DNA of 64,000 nt from contig JAOPJY010000001.1 of NCBI GenBank assembly GCA_025517425.1, positions 1-64,000 of the forward strand, read 5' to 3'. Origin of the DNA: Halobacteria archaeon AArc-dxtr1. GTDB lineage: Archaea > Halobacteriota > Halobacteria > Halobacteriales > Natrialbaceae. A model generated the notes under the pieces. It made no database searches and was not told where the DNA came from. It saw only the letters and a program-made list of their open reading frames with translations. Each line of letters begins with the position of its first letter. Within the stretch, counting starts at the first letter, position 1. The position numbers and the translations under genes were made by a program. Of this stretch, positions 27,061-36,179 are shown one piece after another.

Positions 27061-27114
27061 GCTCTGGAACGAGTACCGGACGGCCAAAGGTCCAGCGTCC
27101 ACCGCACGGCTGCC

Positions 27115-27528
27115 CTACGAAACGGTGATCGTCACCGTCACGTCGGCGCCGTCGGCGAGCGTCTCGACGAGGTCGCGGTCGAAGCCTTCGGCGGCGAACT
27201 CGGCGCCCAGCAGGATCGTCCGGTCGTCGACGTAGTCGCTGGTTCGCCCGACGGCGCTTCGCTCGTTAGTGAACTCGAGATCCGGGTCACCGCGACCGGT
27301 CACCGAGTCGGTGTGGTTGCCGGCTTCGATCGTGACCTCGATTGTCGCCGCCTCGTCTCGACAGGCCTCTACGAATTCGGGGTCGAAGTCGGCAGGTGCG
27401 CGGTCGGCGTCGGTGGCGAGGATGCAGTCCCCGGCGGGGGTGAGGTAGTCGTCGGTTGTCACCTCGAACGTGCTCGCGTGCTCGGCGCTGACGTTCTCGT
27501 GACCGCGGGCGTGAATGACTTCTTCCAT
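27115..27528 (-). CDS. DUF371-family protein
   Basis: A 137-residue protein matching the archaeal DUF371 pattern: an N-terminal HARGHENVSAEHASTFEVTT, then LTPAGDCILATDAD and a late RTILLGAEFAAEGFDRDLV. It appears single-domain and cytosolic, with no signal or membrane helix. The biochemical role of the family is unknown. It lies 54 bp upstream of nth on the same strand, so cotranscription is possible. Confidence 0.8.
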   Translation of the reverse strand: MEEVIHARGHENVSAEHASTFEVTTDDYLTPAGDCILATDADRAPADFDPEFVEACRDEAATIEVTIEAGNHTDSVTGRGDPDLEFTNERSAVGRTSDYVDDRTILLGAEFAAEGFDRDLVETLADGADVTVTITVS

Positions 27529-27650
27529 GACCGAGGGTACGCGGCCGGTCAGAAAACGGACTCGAATTCCGACACGGGTGGACGTCCTCGGTTCCTCGTG
27601 TCGCGCTCTTTCTCTGGTGTGGGATCGCAGAGCTGTCGTACGCCAGCCCG

Positions 27651-28019
27651 CTACGAGCGAGCCCGGTATCCGGCACGGAACTCCCGGACGATCGCACCTA
27701 ACACGCTGCCGAGGACGACGACGAACAGCAGGACGCGGCCGACTCCCGTTTCGGCGGTCGCCGACCCGAGCGCGAGACTTCCCAGTATCGCGAGGACGCC
27801 GCCGGCGATCGAGAGCGCCGCCAGCCCAAGTTGGGCAGGGGAGCCAGTCTCACGCGAGAGGACGTACTGTGGCAGGGCGACTCCGACGACGAGGTAGATG
27901 GCGATTCCGATCGGTGTCGCGCCGAAAACCGTCGCAGTGCTCCCGAGCAGGAGTCCCGTCGCCCCGGCCGTCACTATCGCCAGCCCCAGACTGCCCCCGA
28001 TGACGACGGCTTCTCTCAT
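27651..28019 (-). CDS. Small multi-helix membrane protein
   Basis: A 122-residue protein with about four hydrophobic helices (AVVIGGSLGLAIVTAGATGLL, IGIAIYLVVGVAL, LAALSIAGGVLAILGSLAL, VLLFVVVLGSVLGAIV) and a basic C-terminus. No charged residues suggest catalysis within the membrane. No family recognised. It follows the phosphodiesterase gene by 50 bp on the same strand, so they may form an operon. Confidence 0.65.
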   Translation of the reverse strand: MREAVVIGGSLGLAIVTAGATGLLLGSTATVFGATPIGIAIYLVVGVALPQYVLSRETGSPAQLGLAALSIAGGVLAILGSLALGSATAETGVGRVLLFVVVLGSVLGAIVREFRAGYRARS

Positions 28020-28069
28020 ACGCGATGCTACCAGTCAGATTGTGTAAGAGTTTCGGTGCGAACCCTAGG

Positions 28070-29413
28070 TTAGACCAGACTTGCGCCGTCGAACTCGCCG
28101 CGGTTGTACTCGATATCGAGCAGATCGAGGATCGTCGGCGCGATGTCGAGCAAGTCGGCGTTTCCGATCGAGGCGTCGGGTGTGTCGATGTATAGTGAGG
28201 TGTCGTCGAAGCTGTGCATCCCGTTTCGCGGTCCTGTGTCGAATACCTCGGAGTCGGCCTTGAAGCCCGCCTTGAAGTCAAAGCCCTTGGCAGGAATCGC
28301 GACGAGGTCGGGAGCGATCTCGTCGTGGTCGCCGCGGAACGCTTCTTCTTTCTCGACGACGCGGTCGACGACGGGCTCGCCATCGGGGCCCTCGATGGCT
28401 TCGAGTTCGGCTTTGAGTTCGTCGCGGACGTCGTCGTACTCGTCTTCGGAAACCGAACCGCGGGGCTCGCGGCCCTCGAGATTCAGGTAGAACCGGCCAG
28501 GGATGAACGAGTACGCACGGGTATCGTCGCTGATATCGTCTAGCTCCTGGGGCTCGTCGGTTTGGAAGGAGAGCCAGCCGTTCTCGCGGAGCCACTCGTT
28601 GCAGTGGAACTCGTAGTCTAAGCTCGTAAAGCCGTGGTCGGAGGCGACGACGAGAGTGACATCCTCGGGGAGGGCCTCGCGGAGGCGGCCGACGTAGTCG
28701 TCGACCTTCTCGTAGAACTTGAGGAACTCCTCGCGGTACTCGCCGTCGCGCTCGTAGTCGCGAAAGAGGAAGTGGTTGACCCGGTCGGTCGTCATGAAGA
28801 CGCCGAAAAAGAGGTCCCAGTCGTCTTCCTCGATGTAGTGGGAAAACGCCTCGAAGCGGGCGTCGAGCGTCGCGTGGGCGTCCTCGATGAACTCGGCTTT
28901 CTCCTGTTGGTGGCCGAGTTTCGGGTTGACGTCGATTCGGTAGTCGATTTCTTCGAGCGTCTCGCGGACGTCGTCGGGGTAGGCTGCCTTCTCGAGATCT
29001 GGCGAGAGAAAGCCCGAAACCATCCGCTGGACGTTTCGTTGTGGCGGAAAGGTAACCGGAACGTTGAACACCGACGCCTTGCGACCCGCCTCCTGGACGC
29101 GGTCCCAGACACGGTCGGCCTGGACCTCGTTGCCCATTGGAACGTACGTGTCGTACGTGCCGACTTCGCGGTCCTGGAAGCCGTAAACGCCGGTCTCACC
29201 GGGGTTCATACCGGTCGTCAGTGCCGGCCAGCAGGCGCTCGACTCCGGCGGGACGATGCTCGAAATCTCGCTTGCGGTTCCTTCCTCCGCGAGCTCGGCG
29301 AAGTTCGGGAACCGCTCTTCGTGTTGGCTCAACAGACTGTACGGCACACCGTCGACGCCGATAAACGCGACCCGAGGGCTCCCATCGCCCCGTAATCGGT
29401 CGAACAGACCCAT
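28070..29413 (-). CDS. Alkaline phosphatase superfamily phosphodiesterase/nucleotide pyrophosphatase
   Basis: A 447-residue protein of the type I phosphodiesterase group. Metal-binding residues occur in VAFIGVDGVPY, the nucleophile in SSACWPALTTG, and later metals in VVASDHGF and DTGPRNGMHSFDD. There is no signal peptide, so it works in the cytoplasm. Start is ATG 29411-29413. Such enzymes in archaea are often next to sugar-nucleotide genes, but here there is no context and the substrate is unknown. Confidence 0.85.
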   Translation of the reverse strand: MGLFDRLRGDGSPRVAFIGVDGVPYSLLSQHEERFPNFAELAEEGTASEISSIVPPESSACWPALTTGMNPGETGVYGFQDREVGTYDTYVPMGNEVQADRVWDRVQEAGRKASVFNVPVTFPPQRNVQRMVSGFLSPDLEKAAYPDDVRETLEEIDYRIDVNPKLGHQQEKAEFIEDAHATLDARFEAFSHYIEEDDWDLFFGVFMTTDRVNHFLFRDYERDGEYREEFLKFYEKVDDYVGRLREALPEDVTLVVASDHGFTSLDYEFHCNEWLRENGWLSFQTDEPQELDDISDDTRAYSFIPGRFYLNLEGREPRGSVSEDEYDDVRDELKAELEAIEGPDGEPVVDRVVEKEEAFRGDHDEIAPDLVAIPAKGFDFKAGFKADSEVFDTGPRNGMHSFDDTSLYIDTPDASIGNADLLDIAPTILDLLDIEYNRGEFDGASLV

Positions 29414-29508
29414 GGCGGGTCGTAGTCCGAGGGGATACAAGAAGCTTCGTTTCGAGACACTGTTTCCGACACTAGCCGACGGGGTCAAGGGAGGGGCTAC
29501 AGCGCCCG

Positions 29509-29649
29509 TCAGGGGGGTGACTCTTCCGACTCCGAGCGGGCGGTCTCAGGATCGAAGTTCGTGGGGACGACGGTCAGGTGTGCGATGCCGATCGCCGCGT
29601 CGGAATCGGTGTGGTGGGCCGTCGTGCGTCGGGGCGTGTTCGATGCCAT
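29509..29649 (-). CDS. Small conserved-looking protein (46 aa)
   Basis: A 46-residue frame with very strong GC3 bias: nearly every codon from 29649 to 29511 ends in G or C, as in real genes here. The protein reads from MASNTPRRTTAHHTD to a charged Ser/Glu end. Start is taken at ATG 29647-29649, because a TATA-like TTTTAT lies about 30 bp upstream on the complement, suiting a leaderless message. The frame is open to 29697, but that extension overlaps the promoter. Function unknown. Confidence 0.5.
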   Translation of the reverse strand: MASNTPRRTTAHHTDSDAAIGIAHLTVVPTNFDPETARSESEESPP

Positions 29650-29758
29650 TGCGGTAGAATAGACGCTACCGACGTGGATAAAATTACCCATGCTCATAAT
29701 GCATCTCCGCCGCGGGGTCGGATAACCCGTACGAATCGAGAGAGTTGCCGGAACCGGA

Positions 29759-30292
29759 TTAGCCGAAGTGCTCCTCGTAGAGCTCCTGTGCGTGTTCGAT
29801 CGCGTCGTATGCAGCCTGCCGGTCTTCCCAGCCGAGCGTTTCGACTTCTTTGCCTTCCTCTAAGTTCTTGTAGGTCGCGAAGAACTCGTCAATCTCGTCG
29901 CGCTGTTGTTGTGGGATGTCTTCGAGATCCTCGATATGGTCGTAGCGGGGATCCTCGCTTGGGACGGCGATGACCTTGTCGTCCTGCTCGCCGTCGTCGT
30001 CCATCTTCATCAGCGCGACAGGCCGGGCCTCGATGACACAGCCGGGGAACGTCTGATCCTCGACGAGCACGAGCACGTCGAAGGGGTCCTCGTCGTCGTA
30101 GTACGATTGCGGAATAAATCCGTAGTCGGAGGGATAGTGAACGTTGCTGTGGAGCACGCGGTCAAGGACGACACCCGGTACGTCCTTATCGTACTCGTAC
30201 TTGTTGCGCTCGCCTTTCAGACACTCGACGACGGCGTAGATCTCTTCCGGTGCGTTCGGTCCCGTCTCGAGGTCTTCCCAGAGATTTACCAT
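29759..30292 (-). CDS. ppa: Inorganic pyrophosphatase (family I)
   Basis: A 177-residue soluble pyrophosphatase. The metal-binding signature is DDEDPFDVLVLVED, in place of the usual DGDPLDVLV form. Upstream are ECLKGERNKYEYDKD and SNVHYPSDYGFIPQSYYDD, which supply substrate-binding Lys, Arg and Tyr. The late DIPQQQRDEIDEFFATYKNLE and GWEDRQAAYDAI are typical. It drives biosynthesis by hydrolysing PPi. A TATA-like element lies around 30312-30322 on the complement. Confidence 0.95.
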   Translation of the reverse strand: MVNLWEDLETGPNAPEEIYAVVECLKGERNKYEYDKDVPGVVLDRVLHSNVHYPSDYGFIPQSYYDDEDPFDVLVLVEDQTFPGCVIEARPVALMKMDDDGEQDDKVIAVPSEDPRYDHIEDLEDIPQQQRDEIDEFFATYKNLEEGKEVETLGWEDRQAAYDAIEHAQELYEEHFG

Positions 30293-30462
30293 ACCGGAGC
30301 ATCCACTGTCGATCAAAAAGTACTTTCCTAATCCCACTGAACCGAGTAAGCGGTGGCTACCGGCCGTCGACAGCGCGAGTGTCGTCACGAATCGACAGCT
30401 TGCCACACACCCAAAACAGAGGGAAGGCGGCCTGGCTGACCGAAATTGCGGATAGTTGGCAA

Positions 30463-30475
30463 GTCTTAAATAGCT
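30463..30475 (+). promoter_or_regulatory. TATA box of the PadR gene
   Basis: CTTAAATAG lies about 26 bp before the ATG at 30495, the spacing expected for a leaderless haloarchaeal message. Confidence 0.6.
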
Positions 30476-30494
30476 TGGTGACATTTACAAACCT

Positions 30495-30854
30495 ATGTCA
30501 GAGGCACGAACGATCAGCGGTGAACAGCGTATTGCGCGCGAGCTAACGGCCTTCCAGAACAACATTCTCGTTATCCTCGCCAGAGAACCGATGTACGGCC
30601 TGGCGATCAAGCGAGATCTGGAGGACTACTACGGAACGGAGGTCAACCACGGCCGACTCTACCCCAACCTCGACGAGCTCGTCGAGCTCGGCCTGGTCGA
30701 GAAGAGCGAACTCGACAAGCGAACCAACCAGTACTCGCTGACCGACGACGGCTACGCGGCCGTCTTAGACGGCGTCGAGTGGGCGCTCTCGAACATCGTC
30801 ACGAACGAGGCGCGCGCCGACGAGATCCGCGAACTCGTCGACAGCAGCTACTGA
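30495..30854 (+). CDS. PadR-family transcriptional regulator
   Basis: A 119-residue winged-helix protein: FQNNILVILAREPMYGLAIKRDLEDYYG, then GRLYPNLDELVELGLVEKSELDKRTNQYSLTDDG, the PadR helix-turn-helix and wing, and a C-terminal dimerisation helix. It is similar to the short haloarchaeal PadR proteins. Its 3' end overlaps the convergent rnhA-linked gene by 7 bp. The effector and targets are unknown. Confidence 0.9.
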   Translation: MSEARTISGEQRIARELTAFQNNILVILAREPMYGLAIKRDLEDYYGTEVNHGRLYPNLDELVELGLVEKSELDKRTNQYSLTDDGYAAVLDGVEWALSNIVTNEARADEIRELVDSSY

Positions 30855-31477
30855 TACTCCGGTACCCGTTTTCCGGCCGTCTCGTAGACGAGTGCGATCG
30901 ACCGGTCGATCGTCTCTCGCTGACGAGCTGACGGCCACGCGTTTCGAACGAAGTACTCGGTCCGAAACTCGGCGAGCTCCGCCGCCGTCGCCGACTCGAT
31001 CGGCTTCGCGTAGTGGTTGCCGAAGAAGTCTGCAAGCGCCGCCGCGTTGTCGCCGTGGATCTCGCCGTGCTCGTCGCGAACTGCCTCGACCAGCGTCCGA
31101 TTCTCGCGGTCGACGGCCGTCCAGTCGTCGGGATTTTCGGTTCCCTCGAGGGGAATCTCGATCGCCCGCGAGAGGTCCTCGATCCGGTCGGTCCGAATCA
31201 CGTCCCCGTCTCGCCACTCCGCGGGATGACAGACGAGCACGTCCCCGCCATCGTCCTCGCGAATCCGCGCCGCAAACTCGTGGCGGTCGAGCAGGTCGTC
31301 CCGGTGGTCGCGATACTGTTCCGATTCCGCTGGATCTGCAACGGCTCGGGCCAGTCTAGTCAGTCGCTCTACTTCCTCGACTGCGTCGTCAGGGAGCGTC
31401 GATCCGTCCGTGGAGGTCGTCGACTCGTCGGCGTCGACTCCGTCTTCGGGTTCTCCGCCCTCGGTTGCGTCGCGCAT
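30848..31477 (-). CDS. Conserved haloarchaeal protein encoded with rnhA
   Basis: An acidic protein of about 209 residues following rnhA by 82 bp on the same strand. The start is variable and acidic, then LPDDAVEEVERLTRLARAVAD begins the conserved part. EYRD-like charged helices and DFFGNHYAKPIESATAAELAEFRTEYFVRNAWP follow. There are no metal or nucleotide motifs. ATG 31475-31477 is preferred; ATG 31492 adds five residues. It resembles the protein found in haloarchaeal rnhA operons; no function is known. Confidence 0.75.
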   Translation of the reverse strand: MRDATEGGEPEDGVDADESTTSTDGSTLPDDAVEEVERLTRLARAVADPAESEQYRDHRDDLLDRHEFAARIREDDGGDVLVCHPAEWRDGDVIRTDRIEDLSRAIEIPLEGTENPDDWTAVDRENRTLVEAVRDEHGEIHGDNAAALADFFGNHYAKPIESATAAELAEFRTEYFVRNAWPSARQRETIDRSIALVYETAGKRVPEYQ

Positions 31478-31559
31478 ACGCGTGGTTCTCATCTCGGCGC
31501 TCGAACGGTTTTCGCCTGTCGGTTGGCGGTCTCGTGTGGACGGGCGCTGCAGGATTGGC

Positions 31560-32153
31560 TCAGGCCTGATCCATCGCCTCGTTGGCCAGCTCGTCCGCGC
31601 GCTCGTTGACCGACCGAGGGACGTGTTCGAGTGTCCACTCGTCGAACGCAGAGAGCAACTCCAGGGCCGTCACGCGACGCTCGCGAAGCTCCGGGTTGTT
31701 GGTGTCGTACTCCCCGCGGACCTGCTTGACGATCAGTTCAGAGTCTCCTCGAACGTGGACTTCCTCGTAGCCGTAGTCCCGAGCCGCCTCGAGCGCCGCG
31801 ATAAGCGCCTCGTACTCCGCCTGGTTGTTCGTCGCGCGCCCGATTGTCTCACAGCCCTCGCCGACGATTCCCTCGCTCGTCACGATCACCCAGCCGATTC
31901 CTGCAGGGCCGGGATTCCCGCGCGCGCCGCCGTCGAAGTAGACGTGTGCGCGTCCGCCGCCCTCCCGGAGCAACGCCTCGAGTGCACGCGGTTCGGCTCC
32001 CTGAATCACGACCTTGTTCTCGTAGGCAACCGCCGTCGCACCGTCGCGGCGCGCGCGCCACTGTTCGTGGTCGGTGTTTCCCGGCTCGACGGAGACGTCG
32101 GCGTCCTCGAGCCGGCGACGGGCCTCTTCAACGTCACACTGGATGACCGGCAT
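31560..32153 (-). CDS. rnhA: Ribonuclease HI
   Basis: A 197-residue protein with an N-terminal extension of about 65 residues and a C-terminal RNase H fold. The catalytic acids are D in VYFDGGARGNPGPAG, E in NNQAEYEALI, D in VRGDSELIVKQ and D in VNERADELAN. The basic protrusion of E. coli RNase HI is absent, as in other archaeal type 1 enzymes. The extension is not a hybrid-binding domain of the eukaryotic type. It removes RNA from RNA-DNA hybrids. Confidence 0.93.
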   Translation of the reverse strand: MPVIQCDVEEARRRLEDADVSVEPGNTDHEQWRARRDGATAVAYENKVVIQGAEPRALEALLREGGGRAHVYFDGGARGNPGPAGIGWVIVTSEGIVGEGCETIGRATNNQAEYEALIAALEAARDYGYEEVHVRGDSELIVKQVRGEYDTNNPELRERRVTALELLSAFDEWTLEHVPRSVNERADELANEAMDQA

Positions 32154-32279
32154 TCGTCGGTTTCTCGGCCAGAACTGGATAAAATTGTTCTGGTTTCGTA
32201 TCACAATTCTCGAGTGTGGTGTCCGCTATCGTCCGTTTTCAGCGGATTCGACGTGTACGGTTGTGTTTCGCCCCAAGGG

Positions 32280-32288
32280 TTTATATAC
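32280..32288 (+). promoter_or_regulatory. TATA box of the tfb gene
   Basis: TTTATATAC lies about 30 bp before the ATG at 32315, in an AT-rich stretch. The spacing implies a leaderless or nearly leaderless transcript. Confidence 0.7.
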
Positions 32289-32314
32289 TGTGGTGATACT
32301 ACTATAAAAGTGCG

Positions 32315-33277
32315 ATGACACGGTCCACCCGCCAGCGGGAGCGAACGCGTGAGATGGACGAGACCGAGGATCAAGAGGGGGTACGCGCCTGTCCTGAGTG
32401 TGAATCGGACAATCTCGTAAAGGACTCCGACCGGGGTGAGCTCATCTGTGAGGACTGTGGGCTCGTCGTCGAGGAGGAGAAAATCGATCCGGGTCCCGAG
32501 TGGCGAGCATTCAACCACCAGGAGCGCCAGCAGAAGTCCCGTGTCGGCGCGCCGACGACGCAGACGATGCACGACAAGGGGCTGACGACGACGATCGACT
32601 GGAAAGACAAAGACGCCTACGGCCGCTCTATTTCGTCGAAAAAGCGCAGTCAGATGCACCGGCTGCGAAAGTGGCAAGAACGGATTCGGACGAAAGACGC
32701 GGGCGAACGCAACCTGCAGTTCGCCCTCTCCGAGATCGATCGGATGGCGAGCGCGCTCGGCGTGCCGCGCTCGGTTCGCGAGGTCGCGTCGGTGATCTAC
32801 CGGCGCGCGCTGAAAGAGGACCTCATTCGAGGGCGCTCGATCGAGGGAGTCGCCACGAGCGCACTCTATGCAGCCTGCCGAAAGGAGGGGATTCCACGCA
32901 GTCTCGAGGAGATTTCGGAGGTCTCGCGGGTCGAGCGCAAGGAGATCGGCCGAACGTATCGATATATTTCTCAGGAACTCGGCCTCGAAATGCGTCCCGT
33001 CGACCCCAAGAAGTACGTCCCGCGGTTCTGTTCTGAACTGGAGCTCTCCGAAGAGGTCCAGACGAAAGCCAACGAGATTATCGAGAAGACCGCCGAGGAG
33101 GGACTGCTCTCGGGGAAGTCCCCGACGGGCTACGCCGCGGCTGCGATCTACGCCGCCTCCCTGCTCTGTAACGAGAAGAAGACCCAACGCGAGGTCGCAG
33201 ACGTCGCGCAGGTGACCGAAGTCACCATCCGGAATCGCTACCAAGAACAGATCGAAGCGATGGGTATTCACGGCTAA
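32315..33277 (+). CDS. tfb: Transcription initiation factor TFB
   Basis: A 320-residue TFIIB homologue. The N-terminal zinc ribbon is [10 protein letters not shown] then ELICEDC. The B-reader region is [17 protein letters not shown]. Two cyclin repeats follow: about 125-215 (with [14 protein letters not shown]) and 220-310 (with [36 protein letters not shown]). It recruits RNA polymerase to TBP-bound promoters. Haloarchaea carry several TFB genes; which paralogue this is cannot be told. Confidence 0.96.
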   Translation: MTRSTRQRERTREMDETEDQEGVRACPECESDNLVKDSDRGELICEDCGLVVEEEKIDPGPEWRAFNHQERQQKSRVGAPTTQTMHDKGLTTTIDWKDKDAYGRSISSKKRSQMHRLRKWQERIRTKDAGERNLQFALSEIDRMASALGVPRSVREVASVIYRRALKEDLIRGRSIEGVATSALYAACRKEGIPRSLEEISEVSRVERKEIGRTYRYISQELGLEMRPVDPKKYVPRFCSELELSEEVQTKANEIIEKTAEEGLLSGKSPTGYAAAAIYAASLLCNEKKTQREVADVAQVTEVTIRNRYQEQIEAMGIHG

Positions 33278-33377
33278 CTCGGTCGCCCCACTCTGAGATC
33301 TTCGGTGTGATCGCCGCTGTCGCCAATCAGTGGCATCTCTCTGCGCGAGTGTGGGCCGGCAAACGGCGTCAGTGCCA

Positions 33378-33420
33378 CTCGAATCCCGTCGTTACTCGTC
33401 TTCGACCGACGGGATTCGAG
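33378..33420. terminator. Perfect 14-bp inverted repeat between convergent genes
   Basis: CTCGAATCCCGTCG (33378-33391) pairs perfectly with CGACGGGATTCGAG (33407-33420) around a 15-nt loop. The hairpin lies between the ends of tfb and the DUF4399-like lipoprotein gene. The loop is a copy of the last coding bases of the lipoprotein gene: GTTACTCGTCTTCGACC occurs at 33391-33407 and 33422-33438. It may act as a two-way terminator or mark a small duplication. Confidence 0.55.
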
Positions 33421-33422
33421 TG

Positions 33423-34037
33423 TTACTCGTCTTCGACCTCGATCGAGATCTCGTCGGTCATGTCGTAGGCGATGTGGTCGCCGTCGCTGGCCTGTGCACA
33501 CAGGTCGTACTCGCCCGGTTCGAGGTCGAGCGTGATATCGGTCCCACCCTCTCCCAGATGGTGGTATCCCTCCTCGAACGGGATCGGTTCGATGGGCTCG
33601 ACGCAGCCGACGTCGACCAGTACGTGGAGGTGGCCCTGCCCGTCTTGAACGGACTGCTCCTGGCCCTCCTCGTCTCCATTGGTCTCTCCGTTTCCATTGG
33701 CCTCTTCGTCCTCTCCAGTGGCCTCTCCGTCGTCGTCTCCTTCATCACCCGTCCCAGCTACCGGCTCTAGCTCGAACTCCTCGACGGCCATCGAGATCTC
33801 GACGGGACTGGACACGGTCTCACCGTCCTCTGGCTGTTCGAACCACACCTCGCCCTCCGGGTTCTCGTGGTCTACCTCTTCGTCATCCTCGCCGGAATCG
33901 TCGGCTCCGGGCTCCGTATCCGACTCATCCGGCGGTTCGTCCGAACCGGGGCCGCCGTCGAGACAGCCACCGAGTGCTGTCGCTCCGATTCCGGCCATCC
34001 CGGCGACGTACTGTCGTCGATCGAGGTGGCGTGTCAT
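33423..34037 (-). CDS. Tat lipoprotein with DUF4399-like domain
   Basis: A 204-residue protein. RRQYVAGMAGIGATALGGC is a twin-arginine lipoprotein signal; the Cys near residue 25 would be lipidated. A disordered acidic linker of Asp/Glu/Gly/Asn repeats interrupts the domain around residues 95-125. The folded part, VWFEQPEDGETVSSPVEISM then GHLHVLVD and GYHHLGEGGTDITLDLEPGEYDLCAQ, matches DUF4399, which has a Cu/His-rich look. Function unknown. Confidence 0.75.
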   Translation of the reverse strand: MTRHLDRRQYVAGMAGIGATALGGCLDGGPGSDEPPDESDTEPGADDSGEDDEEVDHENPEGEVWFEQPEDGETVSSPVEISMAVEEFELEPVAGTGDEGDDDGEATGEDEEANGNGETNGDEEGQEQSVQDGQGHLHVLVDVGCVEPIEPIPFEEGYHHLGEGGTDITLDLEPGEYDLCAQASDGDHIAYDMTDEISIEVEDE

Positions 34038-34144
34038 GGGTGAGTCGTTGGACAAGGAGGTGACCATCGCTCGCGATTCGATTGCAGTGACATTGCTGTC
34101 TTTCCGTGACCTGGTCAAAAAAGGCCAGAGCCTGCCTGTGACGG

Positions 34145-34795
34145 TCAGTCGCTCTTGCCGACGCTGATGACCTGTAACAACGAGTAGACCGGGACGCCGT
34201 CGATCTCGTCGATTCCCTGTTTGTCTGCGAGCACGACACAGGCCAGTGGCTCGCCGCCCTTCTCGCGGATTGCGTTGATCGTTTCCCGCATCGTCGTTCC
34301 GCTCGTGATCGTGTCGTCGACGACGTAACACTCTCGGTCGCGAATCGACGCGAAGTTCCGGCTGAAGGTTCCACCTAGGTCCTCGATATCGCCTTCTTCC
34401 CACTGGTGTTTTGCCGGCGTGTACGTCCCGAGGTCGCTCCCGAGTTCACGCGCGATCAGGGTCGCGATCGGACCACCTGCCTTCTCGATCCCGATCGTGA
34501 GATCGACTTCCTCACCGTGTTTCGCGAGCAGGTCGGCCATCGCCGCTGAGATAGCCTCCATGCGCTTGCTGTCCCGGCCGACTGCAGACCAGTCGACGTG
34601 GATGTCCTGTGGACTGCCACCGGCCGCCTCGTCGCCACGGCGGCGCCCCGTCGGCTCTGGCGCTGCGTCGCTGCGCTCGACCAGCCAACTGGCAGTCTCG
34701 CGCGAGACGTTCAGTTCGTCCGCAATCTCTCCCTTCGAGAGCCCCCGATTTGCGAGCTCCGATGCGCTCTCGATCAGATCGTCGACGTTCTTCAT
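34145..34795 (-). CDS. gfcR: GfcR-type transcriptional regulator (PRTase-like)
   Basis: A 216-residue protein with an N-terminal helix-turn-helix (LSKGEIADELNVSRETASWL) fused to a type I phosphoribosyltransferase fold. The PRPP loop reads CYVVDDTITSGTTMRETI, and the protein resembles orotate PRTase (PyrE-like). In Haloferax volcanii GfcR activates semi-phosphorylative Entner-Doudoroff genes. Start ATG is 34793-34795, with a TATA box CTATAAAAAC (complement of 34816-34825) giving a leaderless message. Identity is likely but not certain. Confidence 0.85.
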   Translation of the reverse strand: MKNVDDLIESASELANRGLSKGEIADELNVSRETASWLVERSDAAPEPTGRRRGDEAAGGSPQDIHVDWSAVGRDSKRMEAISAAMADLLAKHGEEVDLTIGIEKAGGPIATLIARELGSDLGTYTPAKHQWEEGDIEDLGGTFSRNFASIRDRECYVVDDTITSGTTMRETINAIREKGGEPLACVVLADKQGIDEIDGVPVYSLLQVISVGKSD

Positions 34796-35118
34796 GGGCG
34801 TGAATTCGGTCGCCGTTTTTATAGGCGTATCGTCGTAGTAGCATTCCTGCAACCGTGACCCCGAACACCGAGTGTCCCATCGGCGCCGTCGTCTGTTCCT
34901 CGCGTCTGTGAGGTCCGACCCGGTTCTTAAACCACTGGAACAGACAAGCCTGCTTATCAAGCGTCTCGGAAGTGTCCGTTGGGACCAGTTCGATCCGCAC
35001 TCGGCACGACCGGGCCACCCCCCAGCGGATCGAGTACGCCCACAATGATCTCACTCGAGCATCACACCCCTTGTACCCGAATCGCGTTCCGACCAGGGTC
35101 GCCTGGAGGTGAGTTGCG
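34796..35118. promoter_or_regulatory. Intergenic region between gfcR and a bat-type regulator
   Basis: 323 bp with no gene. It holds the gfcR TATA box near 34820 and, at the other end, the Shine-Dalgarno GGAGGTGA (35105-35112) of the gene at 35119. No tRNA-like or repeat structure was found. Confidence 0.5.
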
Positions 35119-35790
35119 GTGACGACGATTACCGAAGTATCGATCTCGGCCGACGAGTTCGCTCTCGCCGAGACGTTGCGATCGGTTTCGGACCTCGAAC
35201 TCCGCGTGGAGAGCGTCGTTGCCGAGGGACCGTCCCGGACGATGCCTCTCGTGTGGTTTTCGAACACCGACCGAGCGACACTCGAGGAGACGTTAGCAGC
35301 CGATCCGTCCGTCGAGACCCACCGGCGACTGCTCGAGGCGTCGGATGGCGAGGAGTGGTTGTATCGACTCGGATATACGGACCAGGTCGACGATATCTGC
35401 CACTGTATCTTCGACTACGACGGGGCGATCCTCGACGCGCGCGTCTCCGAAGAGCGATGGACGCTTCGACTCCTGTTTCCCCAGCGCGAAGACCTCTCAG
35501 ACGCCATGGGAGCCGTCGAGGAACGAGGCGTCGTCACCGACATCAGACGGATGGTCGAAGCCGACCAAAACGCCGATCTCGAGGCGACCGCCGCGCTGAC
35601 CGATGCCCAACAGGAGGCGATCAGCGAGGCCTACCGACAGGGCTACTACGACGTTCCTCGCGAGATATCGCTCGAGGATCTGGCAACGAAACTCGACATC
35701 TCTCACCAGGCGCTCTCCGAGCGGTTGCGACGGGCGAATCGTGTCCTGGCCGGCGAACAGATCGACGAACCGCCGAAAGCGTCTGATTGA
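35119..35790 (+). CDS. Bat-type helix-turn-helix regulator
   Basis: A 223-residue protein with an N-terminal alpha/beta sensor part (ELRVESVVAEGPSRTMPLVWFS) and a C-terminal HTH_10 domain: LTDAQQEAISEAYRQGYYDVPREISLEDLATKLDISHQALSERLRRANRVL. The family controls opsin, DMSO respiration and other genes in Halobacteria. Start is a GTG behind a strong GGAGGTGA, so it is not leaderless. Target and signal are unknown. Confidence 0.87.
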   Translation: MTTITEVSISADEFALAETLRSVSDLELRVESVVAEGPSRTMPLVWFSNTDRATLEETLAADPSVETHRRLLEASDGEEWLYRLGYTDQVDDICHCIFDYDGAILDARVSEERWTLRLLFPQREDLSDAMGAVEERGVVTDIRRMVEADQNADLEATAALTDAQQEAISEAYRQGYYDVPREISLEDLATKLDISHQALSERLRRANRVLAGEQIDEPPKASD

Positions 35791-35832
35791 GCGTCGCTCG
35801 AGAGGTGGGCTGTGGTATCCTCGAGACGACAG

Positions 35833-36066
35833 CTACCGGCCGGTTCGCTTAGCGTAGGCAAACACGGAAAGGGCGACGATTACCCAGACTACGGCCCCGA
35901 CGCGAATCGCGAACTCTGCACGCGAACCCCAGGTCGGGAGGTCGGCGGGCAACGATAGGAGGGCGACGGCGGGTGCCCCGACGAGGATCGTGAGCACGAA
36001 CGTCATCTGCATGACCCAGCCGTAGTCGAGGCCCTCGGGCGAACTCGTTTCGACGGGCTCTGGCAC
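35833..36066 (-). CDS. Small two-helix membrane protein (DUF5822-like)
   Basis: A 77-residue protein from the GTG at 36064-36066, with two membrane helices (MQMTFVLTILVGAPAVALLSL and VGAVVWVIVALSVFAYA) and a basic end. The GTG start is supported by a TATA-like CTTAATACG about 30 bp upstream on the complement. The frame is open to 36162, but that segment contains the promoter. It resembles the haloarchaeal DUF5822 family and is divergent from panB, 113 bp away. Confidence 0.6.
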   Translation of the reverse strand: MPEPVETSSPEGLDYGWVMQMTFVLTILVGAPAVALLSLPADLPTWGSRAEFAIRVGAVVWVIVALSVFAYAKRTGR

Positions 36067-36179
36067 GGTCGATTTTCGGCCCGGAATCGTATTAAGTGCC
36101 TCGGGACCGCCTGCAGGCACCCCCAGTAGCGGCCACTCGAGAGCGGTGACGTTTACTTCCACGCGCCGAAGGGAGACGT

